Assembly (NCBI RefSeq): GCF_900520355.1
Contig: NZ_LS999521.1
Span: 1,240,001 to 1,304,000, forward strand
Length of the DNA: 64,000 nt
Reading direction: 5' to 3'
Source: Acinetobacter calcoaceticus
GTDB lineage: Bacteria > Pseudomonadota > Gammaproteobacteria > Pseudomonadales > Moraxellaceae
Part shown: positions 9,020 to 18,426 of the stretch, in pieces
How positions within the stretch are numbered: the stretch's first letter is position 1
Layout of the letters: each line of letters begins with the position of its first letter
The notes under the pieces: model-generated
Seen by the model: only the letters and a program-made list of their open reading frames with translations
The model's database searches: none
What the model was told of the DNA's origin: nothing
Position numbers and translations under genes: made by a program

Positions 9020-10924
9020 TTGGGAATATTTACATTGAAAGAAGTAAGCCACTATCTCATCGAAAATAAGAATATGGCATGGTCCATCACTATGTGTTTG
9101 GTTGCTGTGCTGCTTACTATTTTTATCTTAAATTTAATTTTAGGTCTACTCGTCCATTTTTTTGATTATAGTCAACCCATCTGGTGGCACACTTTAAGTC
9201 CTTATTTTGTCGCGCTTTTACTTTTTATTATGGTTTGGTCAGTAGTTACTGAACTTTATATCTTGCGTAAAGGTGGACATTCTTTAGCAAAACAGCTTAA
9301 AGCACGTCGGTTAGTAAAAGAAGAAAGTACGCCAGAAGAACTGGAAGCATTAAAAATTACTGAATATTTGGCGCAAAATTTTTCACTTAAAGTTCCAACC
9401 TTATATGTTTTACCTGATGAAGTAGGCGTAAATGCCCTTACGGCAGGTTTTCACCCTAAAGATATTGTGATTATTTTGACTTGGGGGGCTCTGCAAAATC
9501 TAGATAAACTTGAACTATATGGTTTGTTGGGCCATGAGTTTAATCAAATTTTGTCGGGTGAAGCCGTTGAGAATACTAAATTAAAGATTTTATATAGTGG
9601 ATTAACAACTTTTAGCCAGTGGGGCAGTAAATTGGCGAAACAAGGTTTTAAGCGCTATAGCCCAGGTTATAAACATAAGTTTGAAACCGTCTTTGTTGCG
9701 GTGGGTGGCGTCATTTGGTTGGCTGGAAGCCTAGGTGTACTGATTACCCGCTTCATTAAATATTTAACTCTGAGTGGACGCACATTTCGTAATGACCAAA
9801 AAACGGTACGATTATTAAAAAATAGTGCCAATACTCAGACTTTGTTACGTATTTATGTTCATCATTCCGGTTCACAAATTCATAGCGCTTATTCTGAATC
9901 AATTGCGCATATGTGTTTTGCTAACTCACTTAGTCCTCAAAGCTGGATGAATATTCACCCGAGCATTCGTGAGCGTATTTATGAGTTAAACCCGACTTTG
10001 CTACAAGATTTGCAATTAGAAAATTTAAAAAAACTCCGCAATCGTCCGTTATTTAGCTTATTTCATTTTTTAGAGGAATCTGAGAAAGAAATTTATGTTC
10101 CGTGGTCATCTCCACAACCGCTACCTTTATTAAGATTGTCACCCATTAGTTTTGCATTAAATGATGCCATTAAGCCTCTTAATAGTGATGTGCGTCGAAA
10201 TAAGAAGCGTCCTGAGCTAATCCAGCGTGCGCTACAAACTGCTACGGGTTCACGTGAGGTAATGGTCGCTATTTTGATGATTCGTCAATATCGAGAATTC
10301 ATCCCTAAAGATGCACCAGTAAGTCATGCCATTATTGATGCCTTATTAAATCTTGATGGTCGTATTCATATTCAGATATTTCATGATGCTTGTAAAAACA
10401 TTGGACATATGCCAGCAAGTATTGCGCGGCAATTTCTTACTAAGCTAGCGCTCATTATTCAGGAAGATGGTGAGATTGGTTTGCTAGATGCACTTTTGTT
10501 AGAGCAGGTTAAATATGAACTGAATTTGATGCCCCTGCATTTACCAACTGCATTTGAAGAAGTAAAACCTCAAATTGTTCGTTTGATTGATGCCTTGCTT
10601 CATGTTCAACAAATTAATAGTCCAAATCAGTTAGAAGTCCGTGATCGTATTTTACGTTCTCTGCTCAATCCTGATGAAATGAATATTTATGATGAAATTT
10701 CGGATGAGCCTTTAGATCTTGCTGAAATTTTAAATGATATTGCAGGTTTATTATTGCGTGATCGTCTTAGTATTTTAGCGATTGCGGAAATGTGCTTGTG
10801 GAGCGACCGCATTATCACTCAAGATGAATTAGATGTACTTGAATTACTTTATTGGCGTTTCGGCTTTGAGACAGAAGAAATTGTTGAGCAAATGCAAAAA
10901 AGAAATAGTGTTATGATTATTTAA
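9020..10924 (+). CDS. M48-like integral membrane protein lacking zinc ligands
   Basis: Large 634-residue protein. Two membrane helices lie near residues 20-45 and 55-80, an M48 (HtpX/Ste24) peptidase-like domain at about 105-330 with another hydrophobic segment near 235, and a helical C-terminal region of about 300 residues ending in a TerB-like segment (WSDRIITQDELDVLELLYW). The zinc motif reads HEFNQ instead of HExxH, and the downstream REFxAD motif reads RTFRNDQ, so all but one of the expected ligands is gone; the AHMCFAN and IHPSIRERI structural motifs remain. It is probably a non-catalytic pseudo-peptidase. The TTG start at 9020 is uncertain; 9035 (TTG) and 9074 (ATG) are alternatives. 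Confidence 0.75.
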   Translation: MGIFTLKEVSHYLIENKNMAWSITMCLVAVLLTIFILNLILGLLVHFFDYSQPIWWHTLSPYFVALLLFIMVWSVVTELYILRKGGHSLAKQLKARRLVKEESTPEELEALKITEYLAQNFSLKVPTLYVLPDEVGVNALTAGFHPKDIVIILTWGALQNLDKLELYGLLGHEFNQILSGEAVENTKLKILYSGLTTFSQWGSKLAKQGFKRYSPGYKHKFETVFVAVGGVIWLAGSLGVLITRFIKYLTLSGRTFRNDQKTVRLLKNSANTQTLLRIYVHHSGSQIHSAYSESIAHMCFANSLSPQSWMNIHPSIRERIYELNPTLLQDLQLENLKKLRNRPLFSLFHFLEESEKEIYVPWSSPQPLPLLRLSPISFALNDAIKPLNSDVRRNKKRPELIQRALQTATGSREVMVAILMIRQYREFIPKDAPVSHAIIDALLNLDGRIHIQIFHDACKNIGHMPASIARQFLTKLALIIQEDGEIGLLDALLLEQVKYELNLMPLHLPTAFEEVKPQIVRLIDALLHVQQINSPNQLEVRDRILRSLLNPDEMNIYDEISDEPLDLAEILNDIAGLLLRDRLSILAIAEMCLWSDRIITQDELDVLELLYWRFGFETEEIVEQMQKRNSVMII

Positions 10925-11024
10925 AAGACATCTACAATTATAAAAACAGCTGAACGAAATAAAACACTGAAAAAAAACCTGAAGCCCGTTAGAATGTAGA
11001 TTGAGTAGAGGTATTGATTCAAAC

Positions 11025-11672
11025 ATGATTGGGCAGCAAAGAAATATACTGGCAACTTTAGGAATTGATTTATGGATTCCTAAGACACAGGTGTGCCAAA
11101 AAAATAATGCTCAAAGCCTTTGGCGAGATCATGTTGTTGAAGAACCTGAACCGATTATATTGCCTTCTGTAGAACCAGTCGTTTTTGAGCAGCCCACAAA
11201 GCCGAAAATCAACGATATTCCAAAAGTTGAACCTGAAATTGTGGCGCCAGTTTCAATACAGGTTCAACCTGTTATAGCACCTCACAATGAAGTGCAAGCG
11301 CCTATCATTAAGATTGCATCATTTGAGTTACAGGCTTTTTCTCTTGAGAAATGTGTTATTTTTTTAGATGTTACGAATTTAAGTGAAGAAGAAAAACAGC
11401 TTTGGACCAATATACAAAAAGCAAAAATAGGGCAGTATGCTGAATTAAAATGGCCTTTTCCGTTAGCGACTTATCAAGATCAGCGGGGCGCTGGTTCATA
11501 TATACAAGGCTTTTTAGATGCTGTCGCGGCGGAGAAGAAAATATTGTGTCTTGGTGACTGTTCTTATATTCAACACGCCAATATTATTCATTTAGCAAGT
11601 TTAAAAGAAATGCTGGAGAAACCACTCCTTAAAAAAAGGTTATGGAAATTAATGCAAGATAACAATGAGTAG
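11025..11672 (+). CDS. Unknown protein, possibly HolD-like (Pol III psi)
   Basis: The product has 215 residues. The N-terminus (ILATLGIDLWIPK) resembles the short clamp-loader-binding segment of DNA polymerase III psi subunits (an LGI..W pattern). It is followed by a low-complexity Pro/Glu/Val linker (about 40-100) and a compact C-terminal domain ending in PLLKKRLWKLM, again like the psi terminus. No other family comes to mind. An in-frame TTG at 11001 is possible; the ATG at 11025 is preferred. It lies 11 bp upstream of a 2-hydroxyacid dehydrogenase gene. The HolD idea is inference from two short motifs only. Confidence 0.5.
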   Translation: MIGQQRNILATLGIDLWIPKTQVCQKNNAQSLWRDHVVEEPEPIILPSVEPVVFEQPTKPKINDIPKVEPEIVAPVSIQVQPVIAPHNEVQAPIIKIASFELQAFSLEKCVIFLDVTNLSEEEKQLWTNIQKAKIGQYAELKWPFPLATYQDQRGAGSYIQGFLDAVAAEKKILCLGDCSYIQHANIIHLASLKEMLEKPLLKKRLWKLMQDNNE

Positions 11673-11683
11673 TAGGGATTTAC

Positions 11684-12649
11684 ATGAAAAAAGTTGTAGT
11701 ATTTAGCCAAATTGATGAAGAAATTTTGTCTCGATTACAACAGAATTATCATGTTGTAGTTCTTAACCCAAAATTGGGTGATATTAATGAACAAATACGA
11801 CAACACGTTATAGATGCTGACGGAATGATTGGCGCAGGACGGTTACTCAATGAAAGTAATCTTGCACCAGCTCAAAAACTAAAAATTATTTCATCTGTAA
11901 CGGTGGGCTATGACAATTATGATCTGGCTTATCTAAATCAAAGAAAAATCTGGTTATCAAATACACCTCATGTCTTAACTGAAACAACAGCTGATCTTGC
12001 TTTTACATTGTTACTAAGTGCTGCTAGAAAAGTTCCTTTTCTTGATCATTGGACTAAACAAGGTGAGTGGAAAAGAACAGTAGGGCCTCAGCAATTCGGT
12101 TTGGATGTTTTTGGAAAGACATTGGGAATTATTGGGCTTGGTAATATTGGTGCTGCAATTGCACGGCGTGGTTTTTATGGATTTAACATGAATATTGTTT
12201 ATCATAATCGTCGTGAAAAGCCTGAATTAGCTGAACCATTAAATGCAGAATATCTTGGTTTAGAACAATTACTCCAGCAGTCTGATTTTGTAGTAACTGC
12301 GGTTGATTTAAATAACGAATCGAAAGCTTTAATGGGTAAAGCTCAGTTTGAACTTATGCAAAAACACGCTATTTTTATTAATATTGCGCGTGGTTCAGTA
12401 GTTGATGAGCAAGCTTTAATTGAAGCTTTGCAGCAAAATCAGATCTTTGCTGCTGGTTTAGATGTGTATGAAAAAGAACCTTTACAAGATTCAGCACTTT
12501 TTAAATTGCCAAACGTAGTCACTTTACCTCATGTAGGTTCAGCTACTGCTGAAACCCGTAAAAAAATGGCAAATCTTGCCTATAAAAATCTGGTTGAGGC
12601 TTTAGAGGATAAAATTCCTAGATATCTGGTAAACCAAAACTTTATATAA
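11684..12649 (+). CDS. D-isomer 2-hydroxyacid dehydrogenase (GhrB-like)
   Basis: NAD(P)H-dependent reductase of 2-keto acids such as glyoxylate or hydroxypyruvate, 321 residues. It has the Rossmann motif GLGNIGAAIARRG near 147, the catalytic Arg in NIARGSVVDE, the Glu in DVYEKEP, and the catalytic His in LPHVGSAT. Order and spacing are normal for GhrB/glycerate dehydrogenase proteins. AGGGA precedes the ATG. Exact substrate preference cannot be read from sequence. Confidence 0.9.
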   Translation: MKKVVVFSQIDEEILSRLQQNYHVVVLNPKLGDINEQIRQHVIDADGMIGAGRLLNESNLAPAQKLKIISSVTVGYDNYDLAYLNQRKIWLSNTPHVLTETTADLAFTLLLSAARKVPFLDHWTKQGEWKRTVGPQQFGLDVFGKTLGIIGLGNIGAAIARRGFYGFNMNIVYHNRREKPELAEPLNAEYLGLEQLLQQSDFVVTAVDLNNESKALMGKAQFELMQKHAIFINIARGSVVDEQALIEALQQNQIFAAGLDVYEKEPLQDSALFKLPNVVTLPHVGSATAETRKKMANLAYKNLVEALEDKIPRYLVNQNFI

Positions 12650-12728
12650 GTGATTAATAACACTTCATTGCAAAACTAGTCGATTTCGAGTGATATAGTA
12701 AAAGTCTATTGATTGAACATCATTTTTT

Positions 12729-14219
12729 ATGGTTCACATCAGTAGACTTTTTTTATGGTTTAATTTTAATAGAGAAAAACTTTTGAGATTTTTGCCAGTT
12801 ATTTTAAGTGCGACTTTTATAGCAAATGCTTCATTTGCACAGTCTTTCGACCCTCAGTCATCTGCAAATCAGGTGGAAATTCCGAATATTGGAAGTGGGA
12901 TAGGCTTGCTTGATCAACAAAAAGAAAAATTTATTGGTGAAAAAGTATTCCGTGAAGTTCATAAGCAAATGCCAGTTCTCCAAGATATCTGGCTCGAAGA
13001 CCAATTTTTCCAAGTATTTTCAAGTATTTTGAGTGAGACTCAACTTGGTCAGCCTATTGGTCTAGTTGTTATTAAAGATCCACAAATTAATGCTTTTGCT
13101 GTTCCGGGCGGCCTATTTGCGCTCAATACTGGGCTTATTGCTTCAGCTCGCAATATTGATGAAATTGCTGGGGTTATGGCGCATGAGATTGCGCATGTAT
13201 CACAAAGACATTTTAGCCGTTCAGAGGAAGCCTTTAAGGGACAAACTTTATTAAGTTTAGCTGGGCTTTTAGCAGGGGTGGCAATAGCTGCACAGGGCGG
13301 TGGAGATGCAGGCGCAGCAGTGATGTTGGGAACACAGGCTGCACTAATGGATAGCCAGTTAACATATAGTCGAAATCAGGAACGTGAAGCAGACCGTATT
13401 GGCATGCAATATATGTATGCAGCGGGTTTTAACCCTCAAAGTATGGCAGACTATTTTGAAACAATGCATCGTGCAACGAGTCGGGTAAGTTTTTTACCAG
13501 ATTTTTGGCTGACTCATCCATTGACGACCGAGCGTATGAGTGAAGCTCGGCTTCGTGCAAACCAAATGCCTAAAGTCAAAAATCGTATGTATGATGCAGA
13601 TTTTGAAATTTTAAAATGGTACACAATGGTGGTTTCAAATCAGGCTACTGAAAACCAACTACAGAGTTTGGCTTCTCAGAAAAATATTGCTGGTCTTATT
13701 GGTTTGACAGCTTTTTATGCAAAACAGGGTGATTATGCACAGGCACAATCTACCTTAGATCAAGTGAAATCTAGTGGAAAACCCCTTGTTATCTTATTGC
13801 AGACAGATATTTATCTGGGGCAAAACAAACTTGATCAAGCTTATTCTTCAATCGCTTCTACACAAATGACTATGCCTGAAAATAGAGCTTTTAGTTATAA
13901 ATTGGCTGAAGTGCTGTTACGTCAAGGAAAATTTGCACAAGTTCAAATGCTTGTTCAACGATTTATTAATAAAAACCCAAGAGATATACAAGGTTGGCAA
14001 TTTTTACAGCAAGCCGCTAATTTGGACAAGGCAGGACCGTTGAGAGCAGTTAATGTTTTGCGCTATCGAGCAGAAGCTGAATATTGGTCTGGAAGTGAAG
14101 AAAATGCAATTAAATCAATGTTGCATGCTCAGCGTTTAGCAAAAGACAATCAAGCAATGTCAGCTAGAATAGACAGTAGATTAAAACAAATGCAAGATGA
14201 GCGAAGAATGAAAATTTGA
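12729..14219 (+). CDS. Periplasmic M48 metalloprotease with TPR domain, BepA-like
   Basis: Secreted zinc protease of 496 residues related to BepA (YfgC), which assists or degrades LptD and Bam substrates in the outer membrane. A signal peptide (long N-region, cleavage near ASFAQS) precedes the M48 domain. The zinc motif MAHEIAHVSQRH is intact, and the third ligand is in NQEREADRIGMQYM. The second half is helical with TPR-like repeats. An earlier protein in this window at 9020 has lost these residues, so the two are a useful contrast. BepA itself is about 487 residues, so the length agrees. Confidence 0.88.
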   Translation: MVHISRLFLWFNFNREKLLRFLPVILSATFIANASFAQSFDPQSSANQVEIPNIGSGIGLLDQQKEKFIGEKVFREVHKQMPVLQDIWLEDQFFQVFSSILSETQLGQPIGLVVIKDPQINAFAVPGGLFALNTGLIASARNIDEIAGVMAHEIAHVSQRHFSRSEEAFKGQTLLSLAGLLAGVAIAAQGGGDAGAAVMLGTQAALMDSQLTYSRNQEREADRIGMQYMYAAGFNPQSMADYFETMHRATSRVSFLPDFWLTHPLTTERMSEARLRANQMPKVKNRMYDADFEILKWYTMVVSNQATENQLQSLASQKNIAGLIGLTAFYAKQGDYAQAQSTLDQVKSSGKPLVILLQTDIYLGQNKLDQAYSSIASTQMTMPENRAFSYKLAEVLLRQGKFAQVQMLVQRFINKNPRDIQGWQFLQQAANLDKAGPLRAVNVLRYRAEAEYWSGSEENAIKSMLHAQRLAKDNQAMSARIDSRLKQMQDERRMKI

Positions 14220-14309
14220 AGATAGATCTTTCAAAATTTTCAGTTAGACAAATATGCATAAACTAAAAGGAATTTTAGTTTGAAGGAATATAAAATTTAA
14301 GAGAAGAAA

Positions 14310-14756
14310 TTAAGCTAATTTAGCTTTAATTTTTGCTGAAACTATAGAAGGATCGGCACGCCCGGCTATGATCGGACGTAGAGAATTCATCACCTTACCC
14401 ATATCTTTCATGCTAGTTGCTTCTTGAGCAGAAATCGTTTGCTCAATGAGAGAATCAAGCTCTTCCTCAGTCATAGCTTCTGGTAGAAACTGAGATAAAA
14501 TCTCAGCTTCGGCTTGTTCTTTACTAGCTAAATCATCACGACCAGCACCTTCAAAGGCTTTGATCGATTCTTTACGTTGTTTAATTTGCTTTTCAATGAC
14601 CGCAAGAACCTGAGCGTCGCCAAGCTCTTTGCGCTCATCGACTTCGATTTGCTTAATTGCTGCTTGTAGACCACGCAAAACCGTCACTGTTGCCATATCT
14701 TTGGCACGCATAGAAGTTTTTAATGCATCAGTAATTTGGTTTTTTAAAGTAGTCAT
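14310..14756 (-). CDS. GatB/YqeY domain-containing protein
   Basis: The 148-residue YqeY-type protein is mainly helical, with the family features TDALKTSMRAKD at the N-terminus, ERKELGDAQVLAVIEKQIKQ in the middle and MGKVMNSLRP near the end. It resembles the tail domain of the amidotransferase subunit GatB that contacts tRNA; the role of free YqeY proteins is unproven. It follows rpsU by 25 bp on the same strand, a common arrangement in Acinetobacter and Pseudomonas. Confidence 0.92.
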   Translation of the reverse strand: MTTLKNQITDALKTSMRAKDMATVTVLRGLQAAIKQIEVDERKELGDAQVLAVIEKQIKQRKESIKAFEGAGRDDLASKEQAEAEILSQFLPEAMTEEELDSLIEQTISAQEATSMKDMGKVMNSLRPIIAGRADPSIVSAKIKAKLA

Positions 14757-14781
14757 AATTCAGCAGTCAATCACAAATTAA

Positions 14782-14997
14782 TTAGTAAAGGCGAGTAGTA
14801 CGTACAGATTCGCGAGCCAATTTCTTTTGGTAGCGTTTAACTGCAGCAGCTTTTTTGCGCTTACGTTCTTGAGTTGGTTTTTCGTAGAATTCGCGTTTAC
14901 GAACGTCAGCTAAAACACCAGCTTTTTCGCATGAACGTTTGAAACGACGGATAGCTACGTCAACTGGTTCGCCTTCTTTCAACTTAACTTGTGGCAT
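14782..14997 (-). CDS. rpsU: 30S ribosomal protein S21
   Basis: The 71-residue, very basic small-subunit protein is involved in initiation and mRNA base-pairing at the 3' end of 16S rRNA. The sequence [22 protein letters not shown] and the Arg/Lys-rich C-terminus match S21 end to end. It is divergent from tsaD, the classic macromolecular-synthesis arrangement, although here yqeY follows instead of dnaG. Confidence 0.97.
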
Positions 14998-15142
14998 GTA
15001 AAATCCTCTAGATTATGGATAAGATCAAGCACACTATTGTGCCGGATCACAAGTGAAGGTCAGTATTTTACTCATTTACAACTCATATCACAAGTCTATA
15101 ATAGCGATTGCAATATTTTGACTCATATAAAAGGCAGTTTTG

Positions 15143-16153
15143 ATGATTGTTTTAGGCTTGGAAACTTCTTGTGATGAAACAGGGTTGGCACTTTATGATA
15201 GCGAACTCGGCTTACGGGGACAGGTTCTTTATAGTCAGATTAAACTTCATGCCGAATATGGTGGAGTAGTACCTGAACTTGCTTCTCGTGACCATGTTCG
15301 TAAATTAATTCCTTTAATGAATCAATTGCTTGACCAAAGCGGAATAAAAAAGCAAGAGATTGATGCGGTTGCTTATACGCGAGGTCCTGGCTTAATGGGA
15401 GCCTTAATGACAGGGGCTTTATTTGGAAGAACTTTAGCTTTTTCTTTAAATAAACCTGCAATTGGTGTTCATCATATGGAGGGGCACATGTTGGCACCTC
15501 TACTCTCAAGTCAACCACCCGAATTTCCATTTGTTGCTTTATTAGTTTCAGGTGGACATACACAATTAATGGCCGCTCACGGTATTGGTCAATATGAACT
15601 CTTGGGTGAGTCTATTGATGATGCAGCTGGAGAAGCTTTTGATAAAGTTGCAAAAATGATGAGTTTGCCGTACCCAGGCGGTCCAAATATTGCAAAATTA
15701 GCTTTAAGCGGTAATCCGTCAGCATTTGCATTTCCGCGCCCAATGCTTCATCAAGGTTTAGATTTTTCTTTTAGTGGTTTAAAAACCGCAGTTTCTGTGC
15801 AATTGAAAAAATTGAATGGTGAAAATCGAGACGCGGATATTGCAGCTTCATTCCAAGAAGCAATTGTAGATACCTTAGTAAAAAAATCAGTAAAAGCTCT
15901 AAAGCAAACTGGACTAAAACGTTTAGTTATCGCAGGTGGGGTGAGCGCAAATTTACGATTACGTGAACAGTTGGAAACTTCATTAGCTAAAATTAAGGCA
16001 CAAGTTTACTATGCTGAACCTGCCTTATGTACTGATAATGGGGCAATGATTGCTTTTGCTGGTTATCAGCGCTTAAAAGCAGGTCAACATGATGGTTTAG
16101 CTGTAACCACAACACCACGTTGGCCAATGACCGAATTGTCTATTCCTGAATAA
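15143..16153 (+). CDS. tsaD: tRNA N6-threonylcarbamoyladenosine transferase
   Basis: Transfers the threonylcarbamoyl group to A37 of ANN-decoding tRNAs, working with TsaB, TsaC and TsaE. The 336-residue ASKHA-fold protein has the N-terminal [10 protein letters not shown], the iron-binding pair in [10 protein letters not shown], the phosphate loop [10 protein letters not shown] and the late [15 protein letters not shown] directly before the ATG gives a spurious one-residue extension. The gene faces rpsU. Confidence 0.97.
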   Translation: MIVLGLETSCDETGLALYDSELGLRGQVLYSQIKLHAEYGGVVPELASRDHVRKLIPLMNQLLDQSGIKKQEIDAVAYTRGPGLMGALMTGALFGRTLAFSLNKPAIGVHHMEGHMLAPLLSSQPPEFPFVALLVSGGHTQLMAAHGIGQYELLGESIDDAAGEAFDKVAKMMSLPYPGGPNIAKLALSGNPSAFAFPRPMLHQGLDFSFSGLKTAVSVQLKKLNGENRDADIAASFQEAIVDTLVKKSVKALKQTGLKRLVIAGGVSANLRLREQLETSLAKIKAQVYYAEPALCTDNGAMIAFAGYQRLKAGQHDGLAVTTTPRWPMTELSIPE

Positions 16154-16161
16154 AACTATTT

Positions 16162-17259
16162 TTATTCAAAAGCTTTTTGGTTTTCGATATCAATGTATTC
16201 GATATAACCACGGCCTTGAACTTCGTTGCCGAAGTAATTACCAGTAAATTTATAGCCACTAGCATAACCTCGCCCATGACCATAACGGAGTGGGCAGTCA
16301 ATTTCTGCCTGAATATTCAAAATAATTTGTTTATTCTCATTTCGAGCAATCCACGAAAAGTATTTCGGAAGTCGCATTTTTTCTCCAGTCGGTGAGATGT
16401 ATTCATCGACTTGATGAGAAATAACGTCAAAGCTAACATCTGTATAAATTTCAGCTGGCTGATCAAGATGTCTAATATGCAGGGTATAAGCTACTGTCTG
16501 TCCAGCAATATCTGCTTTTGTAAGAAGAAGTTGAGTGGTCTCATTTAAATTAATAATTTGATAAGTAAAAAAATCAAGCGGCAGTTTATAAGCGTCAGGA
16601 AGAAGTTTGTTTATGAAACTATGTGGACCAACTGCTCGTGCATATTCATACGTACAGAGTCCCTCACTTTCAATGCGTTCTGCTTGATAAATTAAAAAGC
16701 CTTTAAACTTTGCCAATAAACTAAAATGATCATAAATTGGTGTTTTTATAAACCACGAAACATATGATGTAACATCAATATCAAAGTCGAAATCAAGTCC
16801 ATCATAATGTCCATGGATATGAACTTGCGGAAATGTCCCTTGTATTGAAATTTCTTTGCCTAATTCTATCAAGCTTCCGTCTTTATCAATTTTTGTATCA
16901 TTAGGAACGATGTAAGCCTTAAGCAAAGCTTGCTCAACTGCGGCGGTACTTGAAAAAAAAGTGGCAGTTTTTCTGGGGTCTTCATTAATTATGTCGTCAT
17001 GATCAAAGGCTAGCGCACCAGGTGTGCCTAATAAAATCATAATATTTAGATAACGATGTGGTTTGGGTAAAAGGGGAAAAAAGATACCGTAATGTGTCCA
17101 GCTATAATATTTTTCATCAACTCGTGGGCGAATGATATGAGACTGCGTAAAAGGAATAGTTGAGTATTTTTCTGCTTGATCCAAGGCGCCTTGCGCGAGC
17201 AATAAGCTTTGACCTAAAACTTTGCTGCCTATAGAAATTTTGGGCAATTGTTTTTTCAT
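16162..17259 (-). CDS. DUF6670-like protein, copy 1
   Basis: The 365-residue protein has no signal peptide or membrane helix. I recognise it only as a family seen in Acinetobacter (I believe DUF6670). Signature segments are WTHYGIFFPLLPKPHRYLN near 50, FFTYQIINLNE near 235, and the C-terminal GRGYIEYIDI. The composition suggests a mostly beta fold with many aromatic residues. A second, diverged copy of the same family is encoded at 48302-49393 on the other strand. It ends 8 bp from the convergent tsaD stop. Function is unknown. Confidence 0.7.
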   Translation of the reverse strand: MKKQLPKISIGSKVLGQSLLLAQGALDQAEKYSTIPFTQSHIIRPRVDEKYYSWTHYGIFFPLLPKPHRYLNIMILLGTPGALAFDHDDIINEDPRKTATFFSSTAAVEQALLKAYIVPNDTKIDKDGSLIELGKEISIQGTFPQVHIHGHYDGLDFDFDIDVTSYVSWFIKTPIYDHFSLLAKFKGFLIYQAERIESEGLCTYEYARAVGPHSFINKLLPDAYKLPLDFFTYQIINLNETTQLLLTKADIAGQTVAYTLHIRHLDQPAEIYTDVSFDVISHQVDEYISPTGEKMRLPKYFSWIARNENKQIILNIQAEIDCPLRYGHGRGYASGYKFTGNYFGNEVQGRGYIEYIDIENQKAFE

Positions 17260-17367
17260 ATATAAACCTAAATAAGGATAGGACTATCTTTGTTTTAGAT
17301 TATGAGAAACAACTGCCAAATCTAAGCGGTTTTTAGGCCAAAGCCAGGGCTTTGCGGGACATTTCGT

Positions 17368-18249
17368 TTAATTGTTAGACAACTGTTTTAACCCATTTAA
17401 ACCAATCCAGTGCTTTGAGAACTGGTAAGCAGCACGTCCAGAGCGTTGACCACGCATTTGGCACCAACGTAAACTTTCAGCACGAACTTCGTCACTAAAA
17501 GTCATGTTTGCTTTATGAATATAATGCTCTACGATTTCTAAATATAAACTCTGGTCCATTGGATAAAAAGATAACCATAAACCAAAGCGATCTGACAAAG
17601 AGATCTTTTCTTCAATGGCTTCTTGTGGATGTAATTCAGTATATTGTGGAACATCAACTCTAGTTACAGGTGTATTCTCATGCATGAATTCGGGTAACAA
17701 ATGGCGACGGTTACTGGTTGCATAAATAATAAAATTACTCGAACCAGATTGTAGTGAGCCATCTAATACACTTTTTAAACTACGATAGTTTTCATCTTCA
17801 GCATTAAAAGCTAAGTCATCGCAATATACGATATATTTTTCAGGTCGGTTTTGAATGAGTTTTTGAATTTTAGGTAAGTCTGCTAAATCATCACGCTCAA
17901 TTTCAATTAAACGTAACCCTTGATTTGCATATTCAGTCAATAAAGCACGCACAATAGATGATTTACCTGTACCACGTGAGCCTGTTAAAAGTACATCATT
18001 TGCTGGTAAACCATTTAAAAATTGCAAAGTATTTTGAATAATTTTTTCTTTTTGGCGGGCGATACCTTTTAAGTCATCTAAATAAATATTTTTGGGCGTA
18101 TAGATGGCTTTAAGCTGCTGATTTTCCCATCTAAATGCAGGTGCAGTAAAATCTGTCTCTTGTTTAGGTTCAGGTAAGACTTGCTGTAATTGATTTAATA
18201 CAAGTGATAATGTCTGAACTAAATTGTCTGGTAAATCAATGGTAGCCAT
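17368..18249 (-). CDS. AAA ATPase, DUF815 family
   Basis: Cytoplasmic ATP-binding protein of 293 residues. It has Walker A GSRGTGKSS near residue 95, Walker B IVYCDDLAF near 145, and a sensor-like ATSNRRHLLPE segment followed by a helical lid with a winged-helix-like end (QMRGQRSGRAAYQF). This is the typical DUF815 architecture, found across proteobacteria without an established role. It is transcribed alone, back to back with the patatin gene. Confidence 0.87.
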   Translation of the reverse strand: MATIDLPDNLVQTLSLVLNQLQQVLPEPKQETDFTAPAFRWENQQLKAIYTPKNIYLDDLKGIARQKEKIIQNTLQFLNGLPANDVLLTGSRGTGKSSIVRALLTEYANQGLRLIEIERDDLADLPKIQKLIQNRPEKYIVYCDDLAFNAEDENYRSLKSVLDGSLQSGSSNFIIYATSNRRHLLPEFMHENTPVTRVDVPQYTELHPQEAIEEKISLSDRFGLWLSFYPMDQSLYLEIVEHYIHKANMTFSDEVRAESLRWCQMRGQRSGRAAYQFSKHWIGLNGLKQLSNN

Positions 18250-18426
18250 GGTAAGTCAATCATGTTAAACAGTAATTTACTAAGATACTAACACCGAAAA
18301 TAACAGGCTGACAAAAAAGTTGTTGCTATACAGTTTATCGGTTTTGCAATTGATTGAAATCTTCAGACCGCGCATAGTGTTGTCATGTCTATTCAGTAAA
18401 ATCATCTGTGAAGATGAGGACGAAAT

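Noticed and set aside
14260..14281. AT-only hairpin after the BepA-like gene as a terminator
   Set aside because: The stem is nearly all A-T with no following T run, so it is too weak to claim.
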